64,000 nt of DNA from Peribolospora baueri (lineage: Eukaryota > Basidiomycota > Peribolosporomycetes > Peribolosporales > Peribolosporaceae), in the NCBI GenBank assembly GCA_029717555.1, contig JAMDHS010000019.1, positions 1 to 64,000 on the forward strand, given 5' to 3'. A model generated the notes under the pieces. The model did no database searches and had not been told where the DNA came from. It saw only the letters and a list, made by a program, of their open reading frames with translations. This document shows, one piece after another, positions 10,693 to 21,018 of the stretch (positions within the stretch are counted from its first letter, which is position 1; each line of letters starts with the position of its first letter). The position numbers and the translations under genes are program-made.

Positions 10693-13600
10693 ATGGCTCC
10701 TCGCAGCGTCGCCGCCTCGACCCTGGCGCTCGTCTTCCTCGCTCTCCCGCTCCTCAATCTCTCCTCCGCTCTCCCTCCTCCGGAGATCGTGCATCCCGTC
10801 GGAGAAGAAGCGACGAGGGCGGCGACGTTTAGACGGAACGAGTGGTCCATTGCGCAGAACGGGCAGGCCTTTGCTCGCGATTTCGATCCTGAGTCACTCA
10901 AAAGAATGTGAATCTCTCCTTGTTTCGTCAGCTGCTCCTTGCTCGTCCCCAGTCAAGGCTGTGGTGTGGACCGAGTGTCCAAGGCGGGCTCAACTGGCCA
11001 ACGCCTGTCAAACGTCTGGCTTTCGACGCTTATATTCTGCTTCCACGCCCTCTTTCTCCCTTCGTAGTCCCGTCTTCCTTCCCAGGTTCTATTCGGCCCT
11101 CAAGTCGCAGCGGCCGGTCTCTTCCCAGCCACCTTCGCGGCTCGTGTTCCAGAACGAAGCTCCTTCCTCTTCATTTTCATCTTCCTACCCAGAGAATTGG
11201 GGTCCATACATTTTTGAACAACCTCTCGATCACTCCAATGCCTCCGCTGAACCCGTCACCATACCACAGCGATACTGGATCTCCACGGAATTCTACCGGC
11301 CCGGTGGGCCCGTCATCGTTTTAGACGGCGGAGAGACGAGCGGCAAGAACAGACTTCCATTCCTTGAGAAGGGGATCGTGGACAGGCTCGCGAGGGAGAC
11401 AGGGGGTGTGGGCGTCATTCTCGAGCATCGGCGAGTCTCCTTCGCTGCCTCGTTTGTTGAGAGAGGGACAAGCCTGACTGCGCCTTCCTTTCCAATCGAC
11501 CTCTCGATCGACGTCCACCGTGCTTTCGCTTCCACCTCACAGGTATTACGGCGAATCTTTGCCGCCCTTCAAGAACTACACGGTCGACGAGCTCCGCTGG
11601 CTGACCAACGAACAAGCGCTCGAGGACAGCGCTCGGTTCATCAGAGAGGCCGGGAAATCGGTGAGTGGCTACGGCCGGTAGAGAAATGGCGCCAAAGAGC
11701 TGGGTTGAGGGGCGAGACGCGCCTCATTCGCCTCTCGTGCGGCCTCTTATTGTCCGGCGCGCACGCTTCAACTCTTTGCGAATATCTCCTAGGCTGACAT
11801 ATTTCCTTCTCGCTCGCTGCATATATCCACGATCCCTACGGACAGTTTCCTGGCATCGACGCCGACCTTTCCGCGCCGGGTACACCTTGGATTTACTACG
11901 GAGGCTCGTACGCGTAAGTCCCGATCGACAGGCTCCCTCTTCAGAGTCTGAATTTACAAGCTAGCGTTTCTTACCCTACGCTCTGACGTCGGCAGTGGAG
12001 CTCGAGCAGCGGTGAGTTGGTTGACCGACGTCTTCAAGTGTCAAATTTGTGGCCCCCTTCTGCGGCGGACTATTCCTGACCCCGTCTCTCAACCTGATAT
12101 ATACTTCTATAGCACATGAGAGTCCTCTACCCCGATATCGTCTTCGGGGCCATCGCTAGCTCAGGAGTTGTGCACGCCTTCCACGGTACGCTTAGCACTC
12201 TCCCTCTCTCTCCGTCAACCGTCCTTTCATTCTTAACGCCCTCCTGTCTGCGCCACGTGCCTGCTCTGCCTCGTCCTCCTTCCCGCAGCATACCCTGAAT
12301 ACATGGAACTTATCGGACGTGCCGCCCCGATCGACTGCTCCAAAGCGCTGCAGGAGAGCGTGCAAGCGATCGACAACATTCTCTCTCCTGAGCCACCTTA
12401 CACGCGTGACGAGGACCAGATTCAAGTGCTGAAGGAGCTCTTTGGTCTCGGTGGTGTCAAGGACGATAGAGATTTCGTACACGCCCTCACCATTCCGCTC
12501 GGGTCGTTCCAGGTGAGTTAGTGATTCGAAGCAAGGTTAAGCCAAGCTTCACGTGTGGACAGTGTCGGACTTGTACGGTTGGCGTCCCTGGCTCGTCTGT
12601 TTGCTTGCTTTTCCGAAATTCATCCCTCTCTCATCATTCGCGAACTGCGCGCAATGCAACAAAGGCTCAGAACTGGGATGAAGACGTCAGCTTGCCCACG
12701 TTCGCTCGTTTCTGTCAAGCTCTCGTCTCTCCAGCTCCCTCCCTCTCCGAGCCCGATTCCGACACCGTTGACTCGGGAGGCGAGTTCGCACCACACCATC
12801 GGCTGCCCTACCTTCCCTCTTCCGTCCTGTCCTACGCGGCATACATACGCGACAACGTTGTGGCCGCGTGCCTGAACGGCGAAGATCAAGAGGATTCCGG
12901 AGCGGTATCGTCGTTAAAGGCGAGGAAGTCGTTGGACTCATCGACCAAAGAGGAGACGGACGACGAAAAGGTGGAGAAGTGCTTTGGATCGCAAGATAAG
13001 CACCAGTACGAGGACATCAGCGCGAAGACATTGCCGTGGAGGGCTTGGCTATTCCAGGTCTGCACGCAATGGTAAGTAGCCCCGAGCGTTTTGTTGTCCT
13101 GTTAGAAACTCCGTGAGGGCCGGCCCGTTGGCGTTCGTCTCACTCATTCGACGCCCCCGTTCTACGGAAACCCGCCCAAAGGGGCTACTTCTTCACCTCG
13201 CCCCTGAACACGAGCTCCTCCCGCCCTCGAATCGTCTCCAAACTCCTCGACCTCAACTTCGCCGTTAAGCCCTGTCGCGACGCCTTCCCCCCTGGCGAGC
13301 ACTTCCAGGTTCCCGAGCTGCCAAACATCTCCTCCGTGAATGATATCGGCGATTTCGCAATCAGGGCCAAGAGACTCGCTTTTGGTTCGTTTCTTGTCGG
13401 CGAAATAGGTTGAGATGGCGCTTGAGACGAATGGGGACGATTTTGTTACTGACTGTCCTTTGACTCCCCGGCGTCATTCCGGCCCGCATGGTTATCTTCA
13501 ACCTGCGTTTTGGTTTCATATGACATTGGCCTCCCCCCTTCTCTGTCTACCTCGCGCGCGCACAACGCATGGGTTCCGATCGATCTCTTCGGCAACGAAA

Positions 13601-14239
13601 CACAACTACAGTCGATGGCGAGTTTGATCCCTGGCGCCCGGCGACAGCTCATTCAGAGCAGTACGCTCAGGAAAGAACTGATACGCTCGAGGAGCCTTAC
13701 AAGCTTATTCCGGGTGAGTGGATCAAACGGACCGAAAGCGAGAGACGACGTTGAAGGCCTGGAGGGGATGGACGACAAGTCGAGAGTCTCGGTGGGGAGC
13801 ACTTTACCGGTGCTGAGCCGAGCTGACCACGCCTTTACGCCTTTACGCTATCTTTCTCGTCATTCTATCGTTCACTCCCTTACCGGCCATCCACGATGAT
13901 CTGGCCTGTCTGAATAGATTGCTGGCACCACTGTGAGTGACTTGCCAGTCGCATCGACGGCAGCGTCCCTCGTTCTCAAGCGCATATGCCTGCTCTTCAC
14001 TCTACCACGGCTTTGTTCCTGATACGCGACAATCTCGTTTTATCCTCCCACTCGTGTTCATTCTCTCCAAACCGCACCACAAACCGCTGCATTCCGTGTC
14101 GTGCGGCATCGCAGGCGACGAGAACGGTCTGCATCCCCCCTCGTCGGAGCCGCCTCGGATTCAGGACATTCACGCCGCAGAGGTGGCTTTCGTCAAGAGC
14201 TGGTTGGAGGAGTGGGAGACGAAGGCGGTAAAGGCGTAG
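10693..14239 (+). CDS. Secreted serine peptidase, family S28 (prolyl carboxypeptidase-like)
   Basis: Twelve exons: 10693-10907, 11068-11430 (start possibly 11086), 11543-11660, 11846-11913, 11996-12011, 12113-12185, 12289-12512, 12665-13071, 13182-13384, 13612-13713, 13918-13932, 14115-14239; 642 aa, all phases consistent. The signal peptide is MAPRSVAASTLALVFLALPL. S28 landmarks: IFEQPLDH, GGPVIVLDGGET, EHRYYGESLPPFKNYTV, TPWIYYGGSYAGA (nucleophile Ser), FVDGEFDPWRPAT (Asp) and IPDCWHHCDENG (His). Enzymes of this family cleave prolyl peptide bonds near a terminus, usually at acid pH and outside the cell or in the vacuole. Intron 2 has a GC donor (GCGAGT). Exons 5 and 11 are only 16 and 15 nt, and exon 11 carries WHH. 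The exon 1/2 junction is the least certain. Confidence 0.9.
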
Positions 14240-14827
14240 GGGCTCTTCGAGAATCGGACTACTCGAGACTCTCGGGTCGGGTCTAGGGCCAACAAGATCG
14301 AGACGAGTTGGAAGGGTCGTGGTCGGAACAGATATAAGGACGTGGTCGGGCTTTAGGAAATGTGTCATCGCATTGGAGTAGTTGTAGAGTACCTGGCTCA
14401 CGGAAGGATGATACCCAGATGGTCCTGATATCAGCACGGGACGACGTTCCCTTGTTCGTTTTCTGGGTTCTTTCAGGCGACCCGAGGCGCCGCCTAAGGC
14501 CGCTCCCGATCACCGTCGGCGCTGTTGAACTGGAGACCCGGCCGGGGGCTTAAAGCTGGACACCGACATCGACATCGTCAGCGTCAACGTCCGACTCCTA
14601 CATACCACCGTCTCTCATCTCGTCTCCACACGGTCTTTTCCTCCTCGCCCCACGGTCAATCGGCCTTGTCATAGAGCGGTCGACGACCTGTTTCCTCCTC
14701 GCTTCCTCGGACACGCCTTGTTCTCCTAGCCCCGAGGCGTCCCGTTCAGCCAGCAGGGCTCCGTCACTTACCCACGTCGTAACCGCCGACCGAGTCGACA
14801 CACATCTGTGGCCTGTATCTGTGAAAG
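14240..14827. other. Intergenic region between S28 peptidase and RUB1
   Basis: Holds the peptidase 3' UTR and the RUB1 promoter/5' UTR. No gene or RNA is recognised. The open frames at 14283-14513 and 14598-14801 are short with no recognisable domain. Confidence 0.5.
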
Positions 14828-15655
14828 ATGCTCATCAAGGTTAAGGTGAGGAGAGGAGAGAAAAGAGTCGAGGCGGTGCGGCACTGGCGGAGCAGAACTC
14901 CATCCGTCTTCGGCCTGCTATCCATGAAGACGTGCGAGTCCCCGTTGATCGCTTTCGGTTCTCGTGCCTCCTCCTGCGCCCCTGCGAACTCCAATTCAAC
15001 ACAGACGCTCACCGGAAAGGAGGTGAGTGAGCGATCGCACGTATTCCCTCGCAACGGGGTGGGAGCACGCATCAGATCTTATGACTTTGAATCTGTCGAT
15101 TCTCCTCTCTCCTCGCTCTCCCCCGTTTCGATCATCTCTTTAGATCGAGCTCGACATCGAGCCGACGGACAAGGTACGTTTTCGTTTGCTTTTCCTTGAT
15201 TGACATGCGCCCAACGCGCTCCTGAATCCGCGTCGCTCCAGGCCTCTTGCCATGACCGATCCGAACCTAACCTAATCTCTCTATCCGGCGTGTTTCTTCT
15301 ATGCGCGCACCCTCAGATCACGAGGATCAAGGAGAGGGTTGAAGAAAAGGAGGGTATCCCCCCCGCTCAGCAGAGACTCATCTTCGGTGGAAAGCAGATG
15401 TGAGTCGTCGGGCAGGGCGGGCCGTCGAAAGAGGAAGAGCGGGCTGGGCGCGATGGTGTTGGCTCGTATCGTGCGCACCGTCTGGTCCCTCATCTTCACT
15501 CGTCTTTTCTTCCTCTCTTCCGCACGCCGTTCCGATCCGCGCGCCCTCACTCCCGCAGGCACGACGAAAAGACGGCGAAGGATTTTGGCGTCGAGGGAGG
15601 CTCGGTGCTCCACCTCGTGCTCGCTCTTCGTGGGGGTCGTATTTCCAGCACATGA
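14828..15655 (+). CDS. RUB1: Ubiquitin-like modifier NEDD8/Rub1
   Basis: Five exons: 14828-14845, 15005-15022, 15144-15173, 15317-15399, 15559-15655; 81 aa. The pieces read MLIKVK / TLTGKE / [10 protein letters not shown] / [20 protein letters not shown]... / [15 protein letters not shown]...[10 protein letters not shown], almost identical to NEDD8 along its length. Ala at the position before LRGG (LALRGG) distinguishes NEDD8 from ubiquitin. The first three coding exons are only 18, 18 and 30 nt. The precursor ends LRGG-RISST, so five residues must be removed by a Yuh1/UCHL3- or SENP8-type hydrolase before activation by the Ula1-Uba3 E1. It modifies cullins to activate SCF-type ubiquitin ligases. 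Introns are GT-AG. Confidence 0.95.
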
Positions 15656-16015
15656 GTCAGTAGGAGCGCATTATTTGGAGGGATTTGGCGGAGAAGGAGG
15701 TCGGCGCGAGGAAAGGAGGCTAGGTTTGCCAAAGTGGTAGAGTGAGGACGTATGAAGGAGATGGTTAATGTGCCGATCGAACGAACGAATGCGAGCCTCT
15801 TTCGGCTCTCCAGATGCCTCTTTCTTCCCTCGTTTGCACGGACGAGACGGCGAAGGACAGCCGATGGAAAGGGTTCGCTAGTCACTTAAATCCGTGGCCG
15901 GAATGGTCTCCGATGGCGTGGCTCTGAGCGTCTCCGCTTCCTTCCGGCGGGGCTGGCTACCTTACTCGTACAAAAGGGCGTCAGAATGCGAGGATCGGTG
16001 GGAGGTGAATCGAGC
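15656..16015. other. Convergent 3' flanks of RUB1 and uL30m
   Basis: The region between two stop codons facing each other. It should contain both 3' UTRs and poly(A) sites. Nothing else is recognisable. Confidence 0.5.
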
Positions 16016-16669
16016 TCAGTGGGACGACGACGCTTGTCCGGCGCCAGCGAGGCGCTGCTTCACCTCTGCGTCCCTGGTCGGATCGACGAGGCTGCCCACG
16101 ACGGTGTAACCCCGCTCGGCCTTCCTCCTCAGCTCCGGCACCTCCCTCCCCTCCGCGTCCACCCATCGTCCGCCTGTCTTCCCTTCCCGCTCCGCCCTGC
16201 TCGCTCCGATCGCGGCCGCCTCGTCGCCGTCGGCTTGCCATCGCACGTTTTCGACACGGAGCAACTCTTTGACGCCCAAGATCATGCCGGCCACCTCTGG
16301 AGAGTGCGCATGGTAGACGCTCTGCATGCGTCGCTTGATACCCAAGGCTTCTAGGATGCGAGAGGAGCGCACGGGCAGGCCGATAGAGGAGCGCGTCAGC
16401 GTCACTTTGAAGTGCGTCGTCTTCGGCGTCGTCGTCGTCTGCGGGTCGGTCTGCATTGCTGCTGAATTCGGCGCCGGCTCCGGCGCTGCAGCGGAGGAGG
16501 AAGGAGAGGAGGAAGCGGAGGCGGGGTCGCTGGAGGAAGAAGCGGTGCTTGTAGAGAGGTAGGCCCGGTGAGGGAGGAGGGAGAGTGCTCGACGAGAGCT
16601 GGTGCTGTACGCTGCTGCTGCCGCGGCCGCCGCCGTTGAGCGGGCAAGGTGGCTGAGGTGGACGACCAT
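16016..16669 (-). CDS. MRPL33: Mitochondrial large-subunit ribosomal protein uL30m
   Basis: Single exon, 217 aa. The start is the ATG at 16669 (MVVHLSHLARS); the frame continues upstream but only with non-ATG codons. The N-terminus is Arg/Ser/Ala-rich with no acidic residue for ~45 residues (ARSTAAAAAAAAYSTSSRRA), a good mitochondrial presequence. The uL30 fold follows a Ser/Ala/Pro linker: FKVTLTRSSIGLPVRSSRIL, then EALGIKRRMQSVYHAHSPEV, then a GMILGVKELLRVENV helix. The C-terminal tail of ~70 residues has no counterpart in short bacterial L30 (about 60 aa) or yeast Mrpl33 (86 aa). It shares a 346-bp divergent promoter with eIF4B, pairing mitochondrial and cytosolic translation genes. Confidence 0.85.
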   Translation of the reverse strand: MVVHLSHLARSTAAAAAAAAYSTSSRRALSLLPHRAYLSTSTASSSSDPASASSSPSSSAAAPEPAPNSAAMQTDPQTTTTPKTTHFKVTLTRSSIGLPVRSSRILEALGIKRRMQSVYHAHSPEVAGMILGVKELLRVENVRWQADGDEAAAIGASRAEREGKTGGRWVDAEGREVPELRRKAERGYTVVGSLVDPTRDAEVKQRLAGAGQASSSH

Positions 16670-17015
16670 GTTGAAAAAAAGGGGTCCGGCCACTGTGCTT
16701 TTGTCGTCCGTGGGATGGTGCGATGACGGTCGACTGAGGGCGACTGAGAGCGACCGCGAATCTCTTGGACGAGGGGAGACTTGGAAATAGCCTCCACGTG
16801 GGCGTGAGAATAATCACGTGACACCGAAGACCGTTCCTGCCCTGCCCTTGCCGCTTACCGTGAAGACGGAAACGGACGCGGCGGAAAAAAGTCGGTGGCA
16901 GAATCTCTACTTGGCTCGTCTCGTCGTCTCTCCCTCCATCTCCATTCTCACTTCCTCTGTCCTCCGTTGACGCTTCATTCTCGAAGCGACACAAGAAAAC
17001 ACTCAGATCGCAATC
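16670..17015. promoter_or_regulatory. Divergent promoter of uL30m and eIF4B with two CACGTG elements
   Basis: CACGTG occurs at 16795-16800 and 16815-16820, 20 bp apart; the second lies in ATCACGTGAC. This is the core bound by fungal bHLH factors such as Cbf1. The eIF4B leader near 16985-17015 ends in ...GCAATCATGG. No TATA is obvious. Confidence 0.55.
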
Positions 17016-19769
17016 ATGGGTGAGTGAGCCGAACAGAGAAGAGAAGAGCAGTACAATGCAGTGCAGTGCAGAGCAGGACGGAGACGAGCAGCTACAGCCC
17101 GCGTCGCCCATCGCGCGTAGGGTAGGGAGAAGGACGTGTGAAGCGAGAGACTGGCGCCGGAGGCGCCCTCACTTCCCAGCGATCCTCCGACTGAGCGACG
17201 GCGACCTCGTCTCTTCTCTCATATTCTCTCATGCGCAGGTCCCAAATCGAAAAAGCAAACGGTCTCTCTGGCCGACTTTTTGGCCGATGACAGTGCGTTC
17301 TTCTCGTCCTTGCCCTTCTGACGGACGCCTTCTTCGTGTCTCTTCGTCCAGCGATGGCGATGATTTTGGTGGTGAAGACGCCGACGCTTACCCTTCGTGC
17401 TATCCTGTCTTCATCCACCTACGTCCGTCACTTCCTCCCCTTTCCGCCGTCTTCCTACGCGCCTTTTGTCTTCCTTCTCAACCAGCTTTCGGCTCGTGGG
17501 CCGATGAGATGGACAGTCTGCCCACCGCTCGTGAGTTGCCACGATCCACTGGTGCTCCACCATGTCTTGTCTAATTCCATTGCGCTCATTGTCATGCCCC
17601 TCCCGCCTCGCCCAACGACGCTAATCTCCGTCACGTCCCAGCGGCTCCACGCACGGAATCCTCCTACACTCGACGGGGAGGCGACTTCCTCTCCTCGGTC
17701 CCTGATCGCGCCGAGCGCGACCGCATGATGGGAGACCGCGCCGGCCCTTCCCTCTCCCGCTACCCTCCCCGCGAGGAGCTGCCGCTGCCCACCGTGCCGC
17801 CTTTCACGGCCTTCGTCGGTAACCTCGCTTTCGACCTCGCTGAGCCGGATGTGGAAGAGTTCTTTGCTCCGCACAAGGTGATTTTCTCTTTCATTGCGAT
17901 ATTCCTAACCGTCCCCCCTCCACTCATATCCTGGTGTATGTCCGCATTTTCCTTTGTCCCCTTGTCCACACAGATCGTGAGCATTCGCATTGTCCACGGT
18001 CCTGACGACCGTCCGAAGGGCTTCGGCTACGTCGAGTTCGAAACCCTAGATGGACTCAAGGCGGCGCTGGACAGGACCGGCCTCCAGCTGTTGAACAGGA
18101 CTGTGCGCGTGAGCGTGGCCGAACCTCGTGAGTCGCCTTCCCGAACCTATCTTGTTTAAACGGTTGAGGAAGCCGTCCGACTGGCGATCGCCACCTAACT
18201 CGTGCTCTGGGCCCTTCTGCGCTCATCTCACCAGCCAAGGAACGGGGTCCCTTCGAGGAGGACAAAGCGGACGCGGCCTCCACCTGGCGTCGCCAGGGCC
18301 CTCTTCCTGCCATGGACGGCCCCGGACCCCGAGGAGGCCTGAGAGATGGTCCTCCCCGGACCGGTTTCGGTGGAGGCTCTGGTGGCGGTTTCGACGATAT
18401 GGCGGTGACCGACGGCGTCCGCGCAGGATTCGGATCCAAGTTCACGCCTCGTGAGCCGGTCGGCGCGGGGAGCAGCAGGGAGGGCCCGAGGTTCGGCGCC
18501 CCTAGGAGGGGCCTTGGCGAAGGCGCGGATACGCCTGAGACGCCGTCTCCCGCGGAGGAGGCTTCTGACTGGCGGTCCAGCGGTCCACGTCGCCATGCCG
18601 CAGAGCCTCGCCGCACGCTCTCCCGCGGCGCGAGCTACAGCTCGATCAACAGTTCTGCTGCGGACGAGACGCGCTTCCAGGGCGAGCGCATGGGCATGGG
18701 AAGCAAGGTTGCACCGGCCGGTCCTTCCCCTCCGCAGAGCCCCGGAGGACTTGCAGGAAAGAAGGGTTTTGGATTCGACAGGCGTGCTAGCACTGCGTCT
18801 TCTGCTGTGGATGAGCCGAGCGATTGGAGGGCCGCCCCGAGGAAGGGCGTCTCTGGGCCTGCTTGGAAGGGCAGTGAGAAGGCTGGGGGTGCGTATTGTC
18901 TGCCTTTGTTGCTCTTTCCGCGGGTCTCGGCCTCGTCTGCTCCTCACGCTAACGCTGTGTTGCTTGGATCGTCCCTCTTCGTTCACGCAGAAGCAGCTCC
19001 GCTACAGCGAAAGAAGCTTGAGCTCAAGCCGCGGTCGACGGATTCGGCTACCGCTTCTCCTCTCGCCTCTCCCATGCCGACGCCAGGCGCCTCGAGCCGC
19101 CCGAACCCGTTCGGCGAAGCGCGGCCCGTGGACTCTACGATAGATAGGGAGCGCGATGTGGAGGAGCGGCTGCGAAAGGGTAAGGAGGAAAGGGCGGAGA
19201 AGGAGAAGATCCGAAGGGAGGAGCAGCTGAAGGCGAAAGAAGAGGATAAAAAGACGAGAGAGGAGGAGAAAAAGACGAAGGAGGAGGAGAAGGCCAAGAA
19301 GACTGGTAGCGCCTGGAGGAAGGATGGTCCGCCGGCTGCCGCTCCTACATCGCGGGCGACGGGAGGCGATGCTGCCTCTTCTTCTGAGGGTGCCAACAAG
19401 GAGGACGAGAAGAAGACGAAGGAGGAGGAGAAGGCCAAGAAGACCGGTACCGCTGGGAGGAAGGACGGCCCGCCGTCTACCGCTTCTTCATCATCGGCTC
19501 GCGCTGAGCCTCCCGCTTCTGCTCAGGGTGCCACCACCGCGCCGGAGCAGCAGGCACGGCAGCAGCAACCTCCCAGGCCTCGACCGGTGTCCACGGGTGC
19601 GTGGGGCGCTGGGCGTAAGCCGTCTGGCGCCCTGGTTCCCAACGCTTCCGCCAACCCGTCCTCTCCCGCTCCGGCGGCGAACGGCACGGGCGAGGAGAAG
19701 GAGGAGAAGGAGGAGAAGGCAGTGGACAAGGTCACTCAAGACGTCGAGGGCGTTAAAGTCTCTGAGTGA
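17016..19769 (+). CDS. TIF3: Translation initiation factor eIF4B-like RRM protein
   Basis: Seven exons: 17016-17019, 17239-17292, 17486-17530, 17642-17877, 17974-18127, 18235-18888, 18991-19769; 641 aa. Exon 1 encodes only ATG plus one base. The N-terminus MGPKSKKQTVSLADFLADDT / FGSWADEMDSLPTAPAPR matches fungal eIF4B (Tif3). One RRM follows, with RNP2 FVGNLAFDL and RNP1 KGFGYVEFET, ending VRVSVAEP. Then comes a Gly/Arg/Ser-rich region with repeated DWR motifs (ASDWRSSG, SDWRAAPRKG) and a Lys/Glu coiled segment with a duplicated unit (KKTKEEEKAKKTGSAWRKD, then KKTKEEEKAKKTGTAGRKD). eIF4B stimulates the eIF4A helicase and mRNA loading on the 40S subunit. A 45-nt in-phase segment within intron 2 could be a cassette exon but is not included. 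Confidence 0.9.
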
Positions 19770-21018
19770 GAGCGAGCCCCACGCAGGTGGCACGGGGAGG
19801 AGGCGGGGGGAGGGGGGAAGACGGCCGAGGGCGAAGGAGAATGAAAGGTGAGGGGCAAAGGAGCAAGGATGCCCTCTGTCGCCCCGCCTTCCTTGCTGCT
19901 TTTCGTCAAATTGGTTTCGTCGTCGCGCACCTGCTATTCGTATCCGTTGCTCGGTCCGGCAGTTTCAGTCGACGGGTCGTTTGTTTGCCAGATGTTGGCC
20001 AATCGAAGGCGTCTCGCTGCGAACCCGTCTTCCATTTCCCTCTATGGTCTTTCGCATCCACTTGTTCTCGCTGTGGTCTCTTACATCGTTCATCTGCGTT
20101 CAACGGTCGGTCCGGTGTCGCTGTCGATATGGAGTATGACCGCTCTCGTTGTCTTCGTGTAGCAGACGGGCCAACGACCATCATGTGCTGGCTGCTTGCC
20201 AGCAGCTGTGTGTTCATTCCGTTCCCGCCTATCCTCTCTTTGTTCGTCGCTCGCCCGCTCACGAGTGCTATGCTCTCTCGGTCACCCTTTCTGCAGCCGC
20301 CCGGTTCTGACGCGACGGCTTCGAGTGTCCGCCATCTATACATACATACGTAGCTCCTCTCCTTCATTACTCCACGATCCAGTCAGCCTTCCAGCCTACT
20401 CGGGAGCTGAGCTCTCGTCGGTCGCCCGTTCTCTCAAGCTTCGGCTGGCACCTTTGCTTGGTTTCGTCCTCGTTCATGTCGCACAAAAAGGCAGCAAACG
20501 GCACTGCACCCATGAGTGGGGTGACCTCGCATCGCTGTCTCTCTCACTCTCCTCTTCCTTTCACCGTGAGCCTCGTCCCCCCTTCCTGTCGGTCTCCGTC
20601 GTTCAGATCTCCGTCGTTCAGGCCGTCCTGTGCGAGTAGATCTGGTCATGCTGTCTCTGCAAATCATCCATGGTATCGTACGCTACACCTCCCTGCCTTG
20701 GACGGGCTTCCTCCTCGCCCCGCTCCAGCCGTCGGTGACACCATACCAAAGCAATGATCTCGTCGGGCTCGTGCGCTCGCATGCTCAGAACACATGCGCA
20801 TCTCATCTGATACCCGGGCTCGCGCTTCCTTCCCAGCCAGCCGAGGACGCGACCCTTTTGCCCGACGGCCCCCGCGGCATGGGCGCTTTGCTCGATTCGT
20901 GCGCCTTGGTTCTCATTCCTTTGGATCAAGCTCCGCCAAACAGATAGCCGAACGGACGTCCACAGATTGGGGTCCCTGGGCGGGGCGTTCCGCGCCACCC
21001 TTCCGCTCATTCTATTAT
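19770..21018. other. Long convergent intergenic region (1.25 kb) between eIF4B and ILV1
   Basis: Both neighbours end here, so no promoter for them is expected, yet the gap is 1.25 kb. Open frames up to ~195 codons exist on the plus strand (19766-20353) and ~150 on the minus strand, but they resemble no family and lack good splice contexts. A non-coding RNA or long 3' UTRs are possible; nothing is recognised. Confidence 0.4.

Noticed and set aside
17351-17395. Possible 45-nt cassette exon in eIF4B intron 2
   Set aside because: It has an acceptor-like CAG before and GT after and is a multiple of three, but inclusion in phase inserts a hydrophobic peptide into a conserved N-terminal motif; direct joining gives the family sequence.
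18228-18986. A 252-codon minus-strand frame antisense to eIF4B
   Set aside because: Overlaps the eIF4B Gly/Arg-rich exon; no own splice or start context and no domain.
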